Of a stretch of DNA of 64,000 nucleotides, positions 28,310 through 36,780 are shown piece after piece. Below the pieces are notes generated by a model, which worked only from the letters and a program-made list of their open reading frames with translations, was not told the DNA's origin and ran no database searches. The stretch is from Bacteroidia bacterium. GTDB lineage: Bacteria > Bacteroidota > Bacteroidia > Flavobacteriales > Flavobacteriaceae. Position 1 is the stretch's first letter. The number at the start of each line of letters is the position of its first letter. A program made the translations under genes and the position numbers. The stretch spans positions 124,001-188,000 of the forward strand of contig JAUIDI010000007.1 in the NCBI GenBank assembly GCA_030428705.1. The letters are read 5' to 3'.

Positions 28310-29107
28310 ATGCGACAAAACGAGGAGAAAAAAAAATGGTATTATTTCAAAAGAAATGCAGAGCTAGAAACGATAATAAACCATTTGCCCAAGGAAAAAA
28401 ACATTAAAATTTTAGAAATCGGTGGTTGGGATGGGTATATGGCAAAAAAAGTTCATGATTTGGGATATGATATAATTTCAACCGATTTAAATCCAAAATA
28501 TCCTCAATTTTTTCCAGTGTCTGTTGGGAATGCATCGAAACTTGATTATGAATCCGACCAATTTGATGTGATATTTACTGCACATCTGATTGTTGAGGTA
28601 CGAGATGTCGATTCATTCTTTGCTGAATGTAGGCGGGTACTCAAACCAAATGGATTGATGATACATGTTTTACCTACTACCACATGGTCCATCGTTACAA
28701 ATACTTGGCATTATCTGTTACTCCCAAAATTTTTTATAAATTGGATGAGACCAAAAAATTCAACTGCAGACGCCAATAGTTCGGATAATAATTTAGAAAT
28801 ACAAAAACAGCAAAGTACCAAGGACAAAATTATCGACATTCTGTTTTTACATCCTATTGGAACAAATCCTAGTTTTTTACATGACATCTTTTGTTTCACA
28901 AAACGCAGATGGAAAAAAGTTTTTAAAAATAAAGGATTTGACATTCTAAATGTAGAAGATGGCCCATATCTATATTCTGGATTGTATATGTTCCCGAACA
29001 AGTTCTTAAGGCTAAGAAAATTCTTAGCTACCAATGGATTTTCAGGTGCAATTTGTTTAGTCTTAAAAAATAACCAAGCGGCAAATAATCAAATAGGGAA
29101 TTTTTAA
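28310..29107 (+). CDS. Class I SAM-dependent methyltransferase
   Basis: This 265-residue protein has the Methyltransf_11 layout: KILEIGGWDGYMAKKVHDLG (motif I, about 35-54), IISTDLNPKYP, NASKLDYESDQFDVIFTAHL (about 81-100), and ECRRVLKPNGLMIHVLP. The SAM-binding glycine loop reads EIGGWDG, a slight change from the usual ExGxGxG. The C-terminal 100 residues are basic and of unknown role. It lies alone, 333 nt before a glycosyltransferase gene. O-methylation of a sugar in the surface polymer is a reasonable guess from context. Confidence 0.82.
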   Translation: MRQNEEKKKWYYFKRNAELETIINHLPKEKNIKILEIGGWDGYMAKKVHDLGYDIISTDLNPKYPQFFPVSVGNASKLDYESDQFDVIFTAHLIVEVRDVDSFFAECRRVLKPNGLMIHVLPTTTWSIVTNTWHYLLLPKFFINWMRPKNSTADANSSDNNLEIQKQQSTKDKIIDILFLHPIGTNPSFLHDIFCFTKRRWKKVFKNKGFDILNVEDGPYLYSGLYMFPNKFLRLRKFLATNGFSGAICLVLKNNQAANNQIGNF

Positions 29108-29440
29108 GTTTAAGTAGACTGTTATACTTGTTTTTGATTTCTTTACAATTGGCTTCATAGATATCGACAACACTGATCAATGTTATCCACTCTGAATGTA
29201 GTCCAAAGCAATCGAATGAAACACCGTGTCGCGGTAGATATAAAATATAACTTTATATCGGTCATTCTAATGAATTAGTTATAGTTTTCATTAATGCAAA
29301 ATATGCCTTATTTCGAATATTGGAAAAACTGCTGTAAGCAGGCATATTTTTCCTTCATTAATAAAGAATTATGTTCAATGAACGCATAGATAACCTCAGG
29401 TTTTGGTTATAAATTTTTCACTCAGACCTTTCAATTCCGT
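29108..29440. other. Intergenic region (333 bp) containing an 11-bp perfect inverted repeat
   Basis: AAAATATGCCT (29298-29308) is paired with AGGCATATTTT (29340-29350), separated by 31 nt, and followed by a short T-rich run. It may end the methyltransferase transcript or act as an operator 91 nt upstream of the 29441 start. No gene is seen in the rest. Confidence 0.45.
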
Positions 29441-30565
29441 ATGATCAGTTCTCCAAAAGTTTTTTTTGTCGACCCTATGAGTTATCATAATCTAGCATTG
29501 TACGATTATTCGTTACTGTCAAACTTTGAGCATATAGATTTTAAGTATTTTGGAAATTACAAATATGATATAAATGATCAAAAAGTTCCGATTGAAAGAC
29601 TGTATGAATATAACTCGAAATTTTCGTTTCTAAAGATATTCAGTTATATCAAATCGCAAAGAAAACTAGTACGCAATGTTCAAAGAGAGAAGCCTAAAGT
29701 AATTCATTTTCAATGGTTTAAGGTTGCAATTTATGATTATCTGATACTGCTAAGAATAAAAAAAATGGGAGTTAAAATCGTCTACACCGCCCATAACGTT
29801 GTCCAACATTATGGTTTGGACCGCTACACTCGGATGTACCATAAGATTTATAAGATAGTAGACGTCATAATTGTGCATTCGGAAAAAACTAAAGACGAGT
29901 TGATTGAAAAATACCATATCCCGGAGAAGAAAATCAAGGTCGTGCCACACGGTATTCTCTCGTTTGACCACGTAGATTCGTCTAAAATACGGGAATACAT
30001 TGAAAACTTTAGAAGACATTATGATATTGGTAACCAGATTGTTTTTGCCATGCTGGGAGAGATTAATTTCTATAAAGGGGTCGATATAGTAATAGATGCT
30101 TGGAAATCGCCAAGACTCGTGGACAACGATAACGTAAAGCTAATTTTTGCAGGCAAGGGCAAATACAATCGGCTAAAAGAATTGGACACAATTAAGAACA
30201 CAATAGTAATTAATCGTTTTCTGGAAACGGAGGAATTTATGGCCCTCCTAAAAATTGCGGACTTTATTTTACTACCATACCGCCAGATTTCTCAAAGTGG
30301 CGTTCTTTTGACCACGCTTCACGAAAAAAAACGGGTAATTGTTTCCGATGTCGGTGGACTCTCAGACCCTTTCAGATTTGGAAAAATCGGATACATCTTG
30401 GAAAGGCTTGAATCTGCACTTTTGACGGATATTATTTTGACGGCTGCAGACGAAGCTGACAAGTTGCCAAATAACGAAGTATGGGAGGCCATTTTCCATC
30501 ACTATGATTGGAAGACTATTGCAGTGAAAACACAGAAAATTTATGAAGAAATAGCAGTCGATTAA
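29441..30565 (+). CDS. GT4-like glycosyltransferase
   Basis: The 374-residue protein has a GT-B fold. The N-terminal half carries KVIHFQWFK and VYTAHNVVQHYGLDRY. The C-terminal half has MLGEINFYKGVDIVIDAWKS (about 203-222), the donor site region LPYRQISQSGVLLTTLHEKK, and VIVSDVGGLSD. The QSGVLLTT form replaces the usual E-x7-E motif, as in a known subgroup of GT4. The gene is strongly AT-rich like its neighbours. The + strand transcript meets the opposing asparagine-synthase-like gene at 30745. Substrates unknown. Confidence 0.82.
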   Translation: MISSPKVFFVDPMSYHNLALYDYSLLSNFEHIDFKYFGNYKYDINDQKVPIERLYEYNSKFSFLKIFSYIKSQRKLVRNVQREKPKVIHFQWFKVAIYDYLILLRIKKMGVKIVYTAHNVVQHYGLDRYTRMYHKIYKIVDVIIVHSEKTKDELIEKYHIPEKKIKVVPHGILSFDHVDSSKIREYIENFRRHYDIGNQIVFAMLGEINFYKGVDIVIDAWKSPRLVDNDNVKLIFAGKGKYNRLKELDTIKNTIVINRFLETEEFMALLKIADFILLPYRQISQSGVLLTTLHEKKRVIVSDVGGLSDPFRFGKIGYILERLESALLTDIILTAADEADKLPNNEVWEAIFHHYDWKTIAVKTQKIYEEIAVD

Positions 30566-30716
30566 TATCGGCTATGTATTGTGTAATTTTGGTTACGAGT
30601 ATAAACCACCGACATATACTAAATTCTTTGGACGGTATCGCTCAAGGAATCAAAACAATAACTTTGAAGAAATTGGAAAAAGCAAAAGTTCTAATTAGGA
30701 GAGGCTTACATGAATG

Positions 30717-30740
30717 GGGGCAATAGATGTATTTTGCCCC
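30717..30740. terminator. Weak hairpin between convergent genes
   Basis: Stem GGGGCAA / TTGCCCC with a 10-nt loop lies in the 179-nt gap between genes converging from 30565 (+) and 30745 (-). Only a poor T-run follows, so its strength as a terminator is uncertain. Confidence 0.4.
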
Positions 30741-30744
30741 ACAA

Positions 30745-32367
30745 TTATTTTTGCAATCTTTCAATTAGCATACCCAAGGTCAAAATTTTCCCTACCATTT
30801 CATTGGGAACGTCTTTGGCCTTAAGGTTTTTATTTAAAAGGTTTAACTCTTTAAGAACTTCTAAGTGTCCTTTAAAAAAAGTATCTGTCCTCCATTTATC
30901 ATAAATGCCCAGATTAATGGGCTTTGGGTCAAAAAAGTTTTTTTTGACCAACTTTCTTAATATTTGTTTGAGGATCCTTTTCGATATGTCTGATACATAA
31001 AAAATAGTATCCAAAATGATATAGAAGGGAGAATAGGATGCCGTAATGCCAGGTGCAGTCCGCATTTTAGATAATAAAAAACTATTTTGTGTTATTACTT
31101 TTCTGTGGAACATATGGAAAAAACGATGCTTTCTTTTCAAGTTAAAACCAATTTTTACCATTTCGGGTTCAAGTAGGGGAGAATATGTCTTAAAATAATT
31201 GTTGGCACAGGTTAAATAGACACTTGCACTGGTTTTTACATGCGTATTGTAATTAATATAATCATAAGTTCGTGTATTAGTATCCTTTGTATAGGAAGCA
31301 AATTTTGATAACACACGTTTTTTAAGGTTTTTGCATGGATTAATTAGTTTTTCTCCCATGACATGCATTGGAAAGGAGATTGCCCTAATTCTATACTTAT
31401 AGAATTTTTTCAAATCTGCTTTTTTCCTACTGTAAAACGGAAAATCCTGAAGCCACCAAAAATCGCTATAAAATCCTCCGCCTAATCCATTTAAAACAGC
31501 TTCCATACCTCTACCAACCCTGTAGTTGTTGCTCTGATTTGTGGAGTGATATTGAATTACATCTATTTGTGAGTCCGTTAGTTTGTAGATTTCTTCAATT
31601 TCCTGAACGTGTATTTGGTCAATTGAATGAATCGACGAAAAATGATTAACGCCTATGTCATTAGCAATCTTTTTCCCGATAATCTGGTCAATGTGATTTG
31701 TAGCGCCACTAGTGGCCAGTTCAAAAGAAGCATGGTATTTCAAAAAAAAACTTAGAATTAACCTCGAATCAAAGCCACCGGTAATGTCAAGAGAAGTTTT
31801 TTTTTCGTTCAACGCAAATGCCAGATCAGAAAAAAAAGATTTCATTTCAATGCTAGAAGATCGGTCGATTCCTAATAATCCTTTGCTTATTTCGGAAATT
31901 TGGCCATGCTCCCATTTTAAAAATTGATTCCCGTCCAATACATTTACGCCGTTGATAAGAGTCTTTTGAAATTGTGGATATCCAAGTTGGAAAAACTCGG
32001 CAACACTGTCAAAATCGAGATCCATTGAATTGATTTCTCCAAAAAAATCAACTAGTTCCAGAAATGAAGTTGCAATACAATCCTTATATCGGTACGCTCT
32101 TAATAAACCACCGTTGTCTGTAAAGCTATACTGCGTTCCCCTCACACGGTCCACCGCATAAATAAAATATTGTCCGTAAATTTCTTTGAATATTTCCTGC
32201 TTATGATTTGTAAAGAGCTTTTCGGCCAAATACAATACACTTTCTTCACCCAATTTCTTTCCTGAAATAAATAAAAACCCTTTAAGATAGACATCAAAGG
32301 TTTTGTTGGTGTATTTGGTGATTTTTATATCCCTATCACTTATTATATTACCGTTCCTAATAATCAT
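30745..32367 (-). CDS. Asparagine-synthase-like protein lacking the glutaminase cysteine
   Basis: This 540-residue protein carries the AsnB synthetase PP-loop as LDITGGFDSRLILSF (about 192-206), which binds ATP and activates a carboxylate. The N-terminus (MIIRNGNIISDRDIK) lacks Cys2, the glutaminase nucleophile of AsnB, although a degenerate N-terminal domain remains (about 1-115). It therefore cannot use glutamine in the normal way and may use another amine, as in beta-lactam synthetase or other divergent family members. Homopolymer runs of 8-9 bases cluster in codons for residues about 170-210. It is flanked by convergent and divergent neighbours, so it is a single-gene unit. Confidence 0.75.
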   Translation of the reverse strand: MIIRNGNIISDRDIKITKYTNKTFDVYLKGFLFISGKKLGEESVLYLAEKLFTNHKQEIFKEIYGQYFIYAVDRVRGTQYSFTDNGGLLRAYRYKDCIATSFLELVDFFGEINSMDLDFDSVAEFFQLGYPQFQKTLINGVNVLDGNQFLKWEHGQISEISKGLLGIDRSSSIEMKSFFSDLAFALNEKKTSLDITGGFDSRLILSFFLKYHASFELATSGATNHIDQIIGKKIANDIGVNHFSSIHSIDQIHVQEIEEIYKLTDSQIDVIQYHSTNQSNNYRVGRGMEAVLNGLGGGFYSDFWWLQDFPFYSRKKADLKKFYKYRIRAISFPMHVMGEKLINPCKNLKKRVLSKFASYTKDTNTRTYDYINYNTHVKTSASVYLTCANNYFKTYSPLLEPEMVKIGFNLKRKHRFFHMFHRKVITQNSFLLSKMRTAPGITASYSPFYIILDTIFYVSDISKRILKQILRKLVKKNFFDPKPINLGIYDKWRTDTFFKGHLEVLKELNLLNKNLKAKDVPNEMVGKILTLGMLIERLQK

Positions 32368-32780
32368 TGATTTAAGTTTTTTAATTAATACGATAAAAAA
32401 TACTGTTAGGGACTTTGTTTAACTGATAAACTACATATAAAATCCTATATAAGGTAACTGTCGGCTGAAGTCTAAAAGTGATAAAAATAATGCATTATTG
32501 TAAGAAAATAAATCTTACTTATTGTAGTGAATTCAAAGCCTAATATGTAGATCATATTTTGAAAATCTATTACCATTCGGTGAATTATGCCATTTTTTGC
32601 TTCTGCATTACTCAAAAAATTGGTCATTACCAAGAGTTTGCTTTTCTTTGGAAATTGGTCGTACATTATATCATCAACCTTATACTTCATCCGAATAAGT
32701 ACACAAAATCTCTATAATAAACGCTAATTAAAGAAGGCAGGCCACTATTAAAACCAAACAATATAACTCGAGATGAATCT
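32368..32780. other. Divergent intergenic region (413 bp)
   Basis: AT-rich. It should hold promoters for the asparagine-synthase-like gene (-) and the GINT1-like gene (+). A 72-codon frame on the - strand (32472-32690) is possible as a gene remnant but unsupported. A small inverted repeat, GTAAGA/TCTTAC, lies near 32500-32518. Confidence 0.4.
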
Positions 32781-34445
32781 ATGCAAATAAAAATAGGCGT
32801 CCTTATTAGGGAATTTGACAAGTTATCCAATTGGGAGCTAAGGACTATAGATCGAGTCATTAAAGATCCTTCACTTGAACTGGCATTGTTGATTCAAGAT
32901 GGCAGAAAAGGAAATGACGCAAATCCGGTAAAGTCTAAAAGAGGATTAAAAAGCTTATTCGGGTTAGGTTCTCTGTTTGGGCGATTGCTTTTACAGCTCC
33001 AAGCCAAAGTGGAAACCAAAATCTTAGGAAGAGAGCCATATGCCGATAAAGACCAAATTGTTGAGGTATTAGAGCAGATCGATACGCTAAAAATAAAACC
33101 CCGAAAAGAAGATTTTTCAGATATTTTTGGCAATTACGATATTGCCAAAGTAAAAAGTTTTAAGCTCGACCTTATTTTAAAGCTTGGGTTCAACAACTTA
33201 CAAGGGGATATTTTGAAGGCGGCCAAATATGGAATTTGGTCGTTTAATCACACCCGCAATGAATTAAACGGGGGCGGACCCGCTGGATTTTGGGAAATTG
33301 TATCGAAGCGACCCTCGGTCACCGTCGTTTTGCAACAACTGACTCCTGAATCAGATGCAAATTTGATAATAGATGAAGCACATATCAATCATCATTGGTC
33401 CATGTGCAGAACCCAAGAACGGATTTTCGAAACATCGGTATCGGTTTTGTTCAAGAACATTGGAAAACTACAATATGGAGAATTTTCTCCAAAAATTACA
33501 TTGGATCGATCAGGTTGGTTGAATAAAGCCCCAAGTTTCATGTTTGTTCTCAAGTACGTGGTCCGTTTTTATAGAGAGATCCTGAGCATGTTTCTGAGCA
33601 AAATGCGGTATAAGTTATTGGGCACTCGGAAAGACTGTTGGACCTTGTTCATAGGAAAGGGCGATTTTTTTACTTCGGACTTGTCCAAGTTGAAACCGGT
33701 AGCGATACCCAAGAAAGTTTTCTGGGCCGACCCCTTTATTTTTGACTACAACGGCCAAAACTATGTTTTTTTCGAAAACCTTGATTACGATTCCGGCAAG
33801 GGTATAATATCCTGTGGTAGGATCAACGAAGAATTACAGGTCATAGATATTGTTGATGTTCTGGTAAAGGATTACCATTTGTCGTATCCTTATATATTCG
33901 AGGAGAAAGGCGATATCTATTTAATGCCCGAAACCAATGCCAATAAACGACTTGAGCTGTATAGATGTACAAAATTTCCTACGGAGTGGGAGTTGTTCTC
34001 GACGGCTTTCGAGGGAGAGCATGTGGCCGATGCCTCTTTTTACGAGGATAAGCAAAATAATAAATGGCTTTTTATAAATAAATGGGACAATTCAGCCTGT
34101 TCGGCAGATAGTGAGTTGTACATCTATAAAGTTGATTCTTTAAAAATGGAACCTCTTCAACCGCACAAACAAAATCCGGTGATTATTAATTCAAAAGTAG
34201 CTCGAAATGGAGGCGCTATTTTTAGTTACGAAGATGAAATCTATCGGCCTTCACAAGAAAATGCATATGGAATATATGGTAGGGGGTTGAATCTAAACAA
34301 GATAGTAAAACTGACACTTGACGAATATGTCGAGGAAACTCTAATGACGGTAGAACCCGACTTTAAAGTGGGATTGAATGCCGTTCATCATTTGCATCAA
34401 ACAGACGACTTATTTGTAATTGATGCAGCATACAAAAGTAAGTGA
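32781..34445 (+). CDS. GINT1-like transferase (second copy): formyltransferase-fold N-domain plus beta-propeller
   Basis: The 554-residue product has the same architecture as the 10537-12198 protein. The N-terminal domain begins IKIGVLIREFDKLSNWELRT and contains KLGFNNLQGDILKAAKYGIW and NHTRNELNGGG in place of the NxHPS formyltransferase site. The C-terminal propeller (about 310-540) carries FWADPFIFDYNGQNYVFFEN, LSYPYIFEEKGDIYLMPETN and KQNNKWLFINKWDN. The propeller motifs are shared with plant GINT1 and GH43-type folds. Both copies may transfer sugar onto lipid-linked units or act on distinct acceptors. It stands alone, with opposing genes on both sides. Confidence 0.7.
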   Translation: MQIKIGVLIREFDKLSNWELRTIDRVIKDPSLELALLIQDGRKGNDANPVKSKRGLKSLFGLGSLFGRLLLQLQAKVETKILGREPYADKDQIVEVLEQIDTLKIKPRKEDFSDIFGNYDIAKVKSFKLDLILKLGFNNLQGDILKAAKYGIWSFNHTRNELNGGGPAGFWEIVSKRPSVTVVLQQLTPESDANLIIDEAHINHHWSMCRTQERIFETSVSVLFKNIGKLQYGEFSPKITLDRSGWLNKAPSFMFVLKYVVRFYREILSMFLSKMRYKLLGTRKDCWTLFIGKGDFFTSDLSKLKPVAIPKKVFWADPFIFDYNGQNYVFFENLDYDSGKGIISCGRINEELQVIDIVDVLVKDYHLSYPYIFEEKGDIYLMPETNANKRLELYRCTKFPTEWELFSTAFEGEHVADASFYEDKQNNKWLFINKWDNSACSADSELYIYKVDSLKMEPLQPHKQNPVIINSKVARNGGAIFSYEDEIYRPSQENAYGIYGRGLNLNKIVKLTLDEYVEETLMTVEPDFKVGLNAVHHLHQTDDLFVIDAAYKSK

Positions 34446-34521
34446 GTGGTAAAATCTGATTTTTTACAAAAGAAAAGTTTTCACCATCCTACTACATAAT
34501 AATTCTTCATACCAGTGGTCT

Positions 34522-35544
34522 CTAATAGTGACTTCTATACAAAGGGAAAAAATCTATACTTTCCTCAGATTTGTTTTTTTCTGAAAGTTGGTCGTAGATT
34601 GTGTGATCGATAATGTGCTTCCAGACCATAAAATCTCTATAATCTTTTGAAAAGGATGACTTAAAGTCAAACAAGGAGTCTTGTTTGCCACCCAACCCAC
34701 CACCCAGGTTGAAGATTTCATATCCTTCTTCGGTAGCCAATATTCGCATTTCGTCGAGAAAAACGTTTGCGGGAGCTAGGTTGAGATATGCCGTACGACT
34801 GCCCGACAGATGAAATTGTACGATGTTATTGGTCTTTACGAACATCGAGGCCGCAATTACCTCGTTGGTTTCATTGTGAATTACCAAAAGTATGTCCGTC
34901 TTAAAACCGGTGCATTCTAAAAATTTGAAAAAGTACTCCCTGGAAAAATAATAGTCCTTGTTCGCGGACAAACGGTCCATATTCTCATAATAGATATCGA
35001 TGAACGAGTTAACATCGGCTTCGCTCTTGGCTTTTCTTACGGTACACACCCTACGGCATTTGTTGGTTCTATTTTTGGTGCTTTTGCCATAATGGGTGCG
35101 TTGCGTCGCCAAATCTTGTGTCAGATCTATATTAACAACTTTGCCAATTGCCGGTGTTTCGCCCAATCCTTTTAAAATGTTAGACTGATTTGTAAAAAAA
35201 GGGTGAAGTCTTGAGAAAATACTTATAATGCGCAGTGATTCAAGCGCGCCGGTCAACTCCCCAACAAATGGTTCGTTATCAAAATCTGATGGAACATTCT
35301 TAGATATAGGTCCCGCATAGCCGTAAACCGAGGTCAGGTCGAAATAATAGGTATTTGGTATCGGTCTTTGTAAAAAAGGAATGGCGATTACAAGGTCTTT
35401 TTCACGATAAACGACCAAAATAGGATTTTCAAGGTCTTTTTTCGAAATAGTATGATAATCGTAGGTATGGTAAAAGTCGTACCGACCGATTTCGTTCAGT
35501 ACGTTTTTCCATGTTGTTTTATCACTGATTATCTGTATTGGCAT
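34522..35544 (-). CDS. FemAB/GNAT-type acyl- or aminoacyl-transferase
   Basis: This 340-residue protein resembles the FemAB-like GNAT group (Acetyltransf_6). It has two acyltransferase-type halves, with YDFYHTYDYHTISK near the N-terminus, an RTHYGKSTKNRTNKCRR basic stretch (about 148-164), and VIAASMFVKTNNIVQFHLSG followed by PANVFLDEMRILATEEGYEI (about 255-274). Family members attach amino acids to peptidoglycan precursors or acyl groups to sugars. It is the last gene of a seven-gene - strand operon, 29 nt after the formyltransferase gene, so modification of an amino-sugar in the repeat unit is a reasonable inference. Confidence 0.72.
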   Translation of the reverse strand: MPIQIISDKTTWKNVLNEIGRYDFYHTYDYHTISKKDLENPILVVYREKDLVIAIPFLQRPIPNTYYFDLTSVYGYAGPISKNVPSDFDNEPFVGELTGALESLRIISIFSRLHPFFTNQSNILKGLGETPAIGKVVNIDLTQDLATQRTHYGKSTKNRTNKCRRVCTVRKAKSEADVNSFIDIYYENMDRLSANKDYYFSREYFFKFLECTGFKTDILLVIHNETNEVIAASMFVKTNNIVQFHLSGSRTAYLNLAPANVFLDEMRILATEEGYEIFNLGGGLGGKQDSLFDFKSSFSKDYRDFMVWKHIIDHTIYDQLSEKNKSEESIDFFPLYRSHY

Positions 35545-35573
35545 GTGTGGCTATCAATTTTGGGGAATCGGAA

Positions 35574-36176
35574 TTATCGATTGTCGAATTGTTCTTGTTC
35601 AATTAACGCGATGGTATCCAATATTATTTCCCTTCCTTTTTTGGCGAACTTCGGATATACACTATCGAATGTTTCCCCTTCGTCGAACCGAATGGGCTCT
35701 TGGCACAAGATGATTCCTTCATCGATTTTGTCGTCGATTATATGGGTTGTGATCCCCGAAATTTTTACCCCATAGTCCAAGGCTTCTTGGATCGCTGTCG
35801 TCGTTGCCAAAAAACTTGGGAACAAGGAAGGGTGTATATTAATTATTTTATTCGGGAAAGCATCCAAAAATGGCTTTCGTACAATGTACTTAAAGCTTAA
35901 CAAAAAAACGAAGTCTATATTTCGTTTTTTCAATTGGTCGACAATGGTTTCTTGATAAAGTTCGGCACTATCATAATCTTTTCTAATCAATTTTACCGTT
36001 TCAATACCTGCCGACCTTGCCGCATCTAAGGCACCTGAGGGCTCGGACTGATATATTAGCACCTCAATAGATGAGCGTTTGAGCATACCGTTTTGAAACG
36101 CCTCAATGGTGTCTTTAGCATTGCGACCCCAACCGGTGGTCAAAATGGCCCATTTAAGCTTTTGATCTGTAGTCAT
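35574..36176 (-). CDS. PurN-like formyltransferase of the polysaccharide operon
   Basis: The 200-residue protein has the formyltransferase fold with its catalytic residues in place: Asn and His in NIHPSLFPSF (about 115-124) and Asp in IDDKIDEGIIL (about 146-156). It resembles glycinamide ribonucleotide formyltransferase (PurN), but its N-terminus (LKWAILTTGWGRNAKDTIEA) and operon context argue for an amino-sugar N-formyltransferase using N10-formyl-tetrahydrofolate. It overlaps the sugar transferase gene by 23 nt. Formylated amino-sugars are known in several O-antigens. Substrate is unproven. Confidence 0.75.
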   Translation of the reverse strand: MTTDQKLKWAILTTGWGRNAKDTIEAFQNGMLKRSSIEVLIYQSEPSGALDAARSAGIETVKLIRKDYDSAELYQETIVDQLKKRNIDFVFLLSFKYIVRKPFLDAFPNKIINIHPSLFPSFLATTTAIQEALDYGVKISGITTHIIDDKIDEGIILCQEPIRFDEGETFDSVYPKFAKKGREIILDTIALIEQEQFDNR

Positions 36177-36768
36177 CCAAGTCTTGAATTACGGCCCCGG
36201 CATCGACAACGATGTCCTTTGAGCCCAATACATTTTTAATCGTCTTAAAGAATATTTTCGCATCGAGTGAGAACGATAAATTTTCGACATATTCCACGTC
36301 CAAGGCAAGCCTGTCGTCCCAATTTAAAATATTTCTGCCCGATACCTGTGCCAAACCAGTAATTCCCGGAAGCACTTCATGTCTTTTCCTTTCCTTTTCG
36401 GTATAGCTCGACAAATACCTCATTAACAGTGGTCGAGGCCCTATGAGGCTCATATCCCCCTTCAGCACATTGATCAACTGCGGAATTTCGTCAAGGGACG
36501 TTTTTCTAATAAACCTACCGGTTTTCGTCAATCGTTGGGTATCTGGCAATAGTACTCCGTTTTCATCTTTCTTGTCGTTCATTGTCCTGAACTTGATAAG
36601 ATCGAACGATTTCTCGTGTTTTCCGGGACGTCGCTGTATAAAAAAAGGTTTACCATTATTATTGATGGTAAGCACAATAAATACCATCAAAAAAATAGGG
36701 GAGAGTAGGGCAAGCATCGTTAGCGAAAACAGAAAATCGACTATTCTTTTTATTCCATTTCTATACAT
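36154..36768 (-). CDS. Initiating sugar-phosphate transferase, PglC-like (second of two)
   Basis: This 204-residue monotopic phosphoglycosyl transferase shows the N-terminal re-entrant helix (about 8-32), KFRTMNDKKDENG, SLDEIPQLINVLKGDMSLIG (about 92-111), PRPLLMRYLSSYTEKE, and PGITGLAQVSGRN. The sequence is close to PglC of Campylobacter and many flavobacterial counterparts that use UDP-diacetylated amino-sugars. It lies 12 nt after a GT4 gene and overlaps the formyltransferase gene by 23 nt. It differs clearly from the 8297 transferase, so the window encodes two initiation steps. Confidence 0.92.
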   Translation of the reverse strand: MYRNGIKRIVDFLFSLTMLALLSPIFLMVFIVLTINNNGKPFFIQRRPGKHEKSFDLIKFRTMNDKKDENGVLLPDTQRLTKTGRFIRKTSLDEIPQLINVLKGDMSLIGPRPLLMRYLSSYTEKERKRHEVLPGITGLAQVSGRNILNWDDRLALDVEYVENLSFSLDAKIFFKTIKNVLGSKDIVVDAGAVIQDLDDYRSKA

Positions 36769-36780
36769 GGCAATAGACGT

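Noticed and set aside
32472-32690. A 72-codon frame on the - strand in the intergenic region
   Set aside because: Some protein-like text (KSKLLVMTNFLSNAEAKNG) but no recognised domain or ribosome-binding site, and it sits in a promoter-bearing divergent gap. At most a gene remnant.
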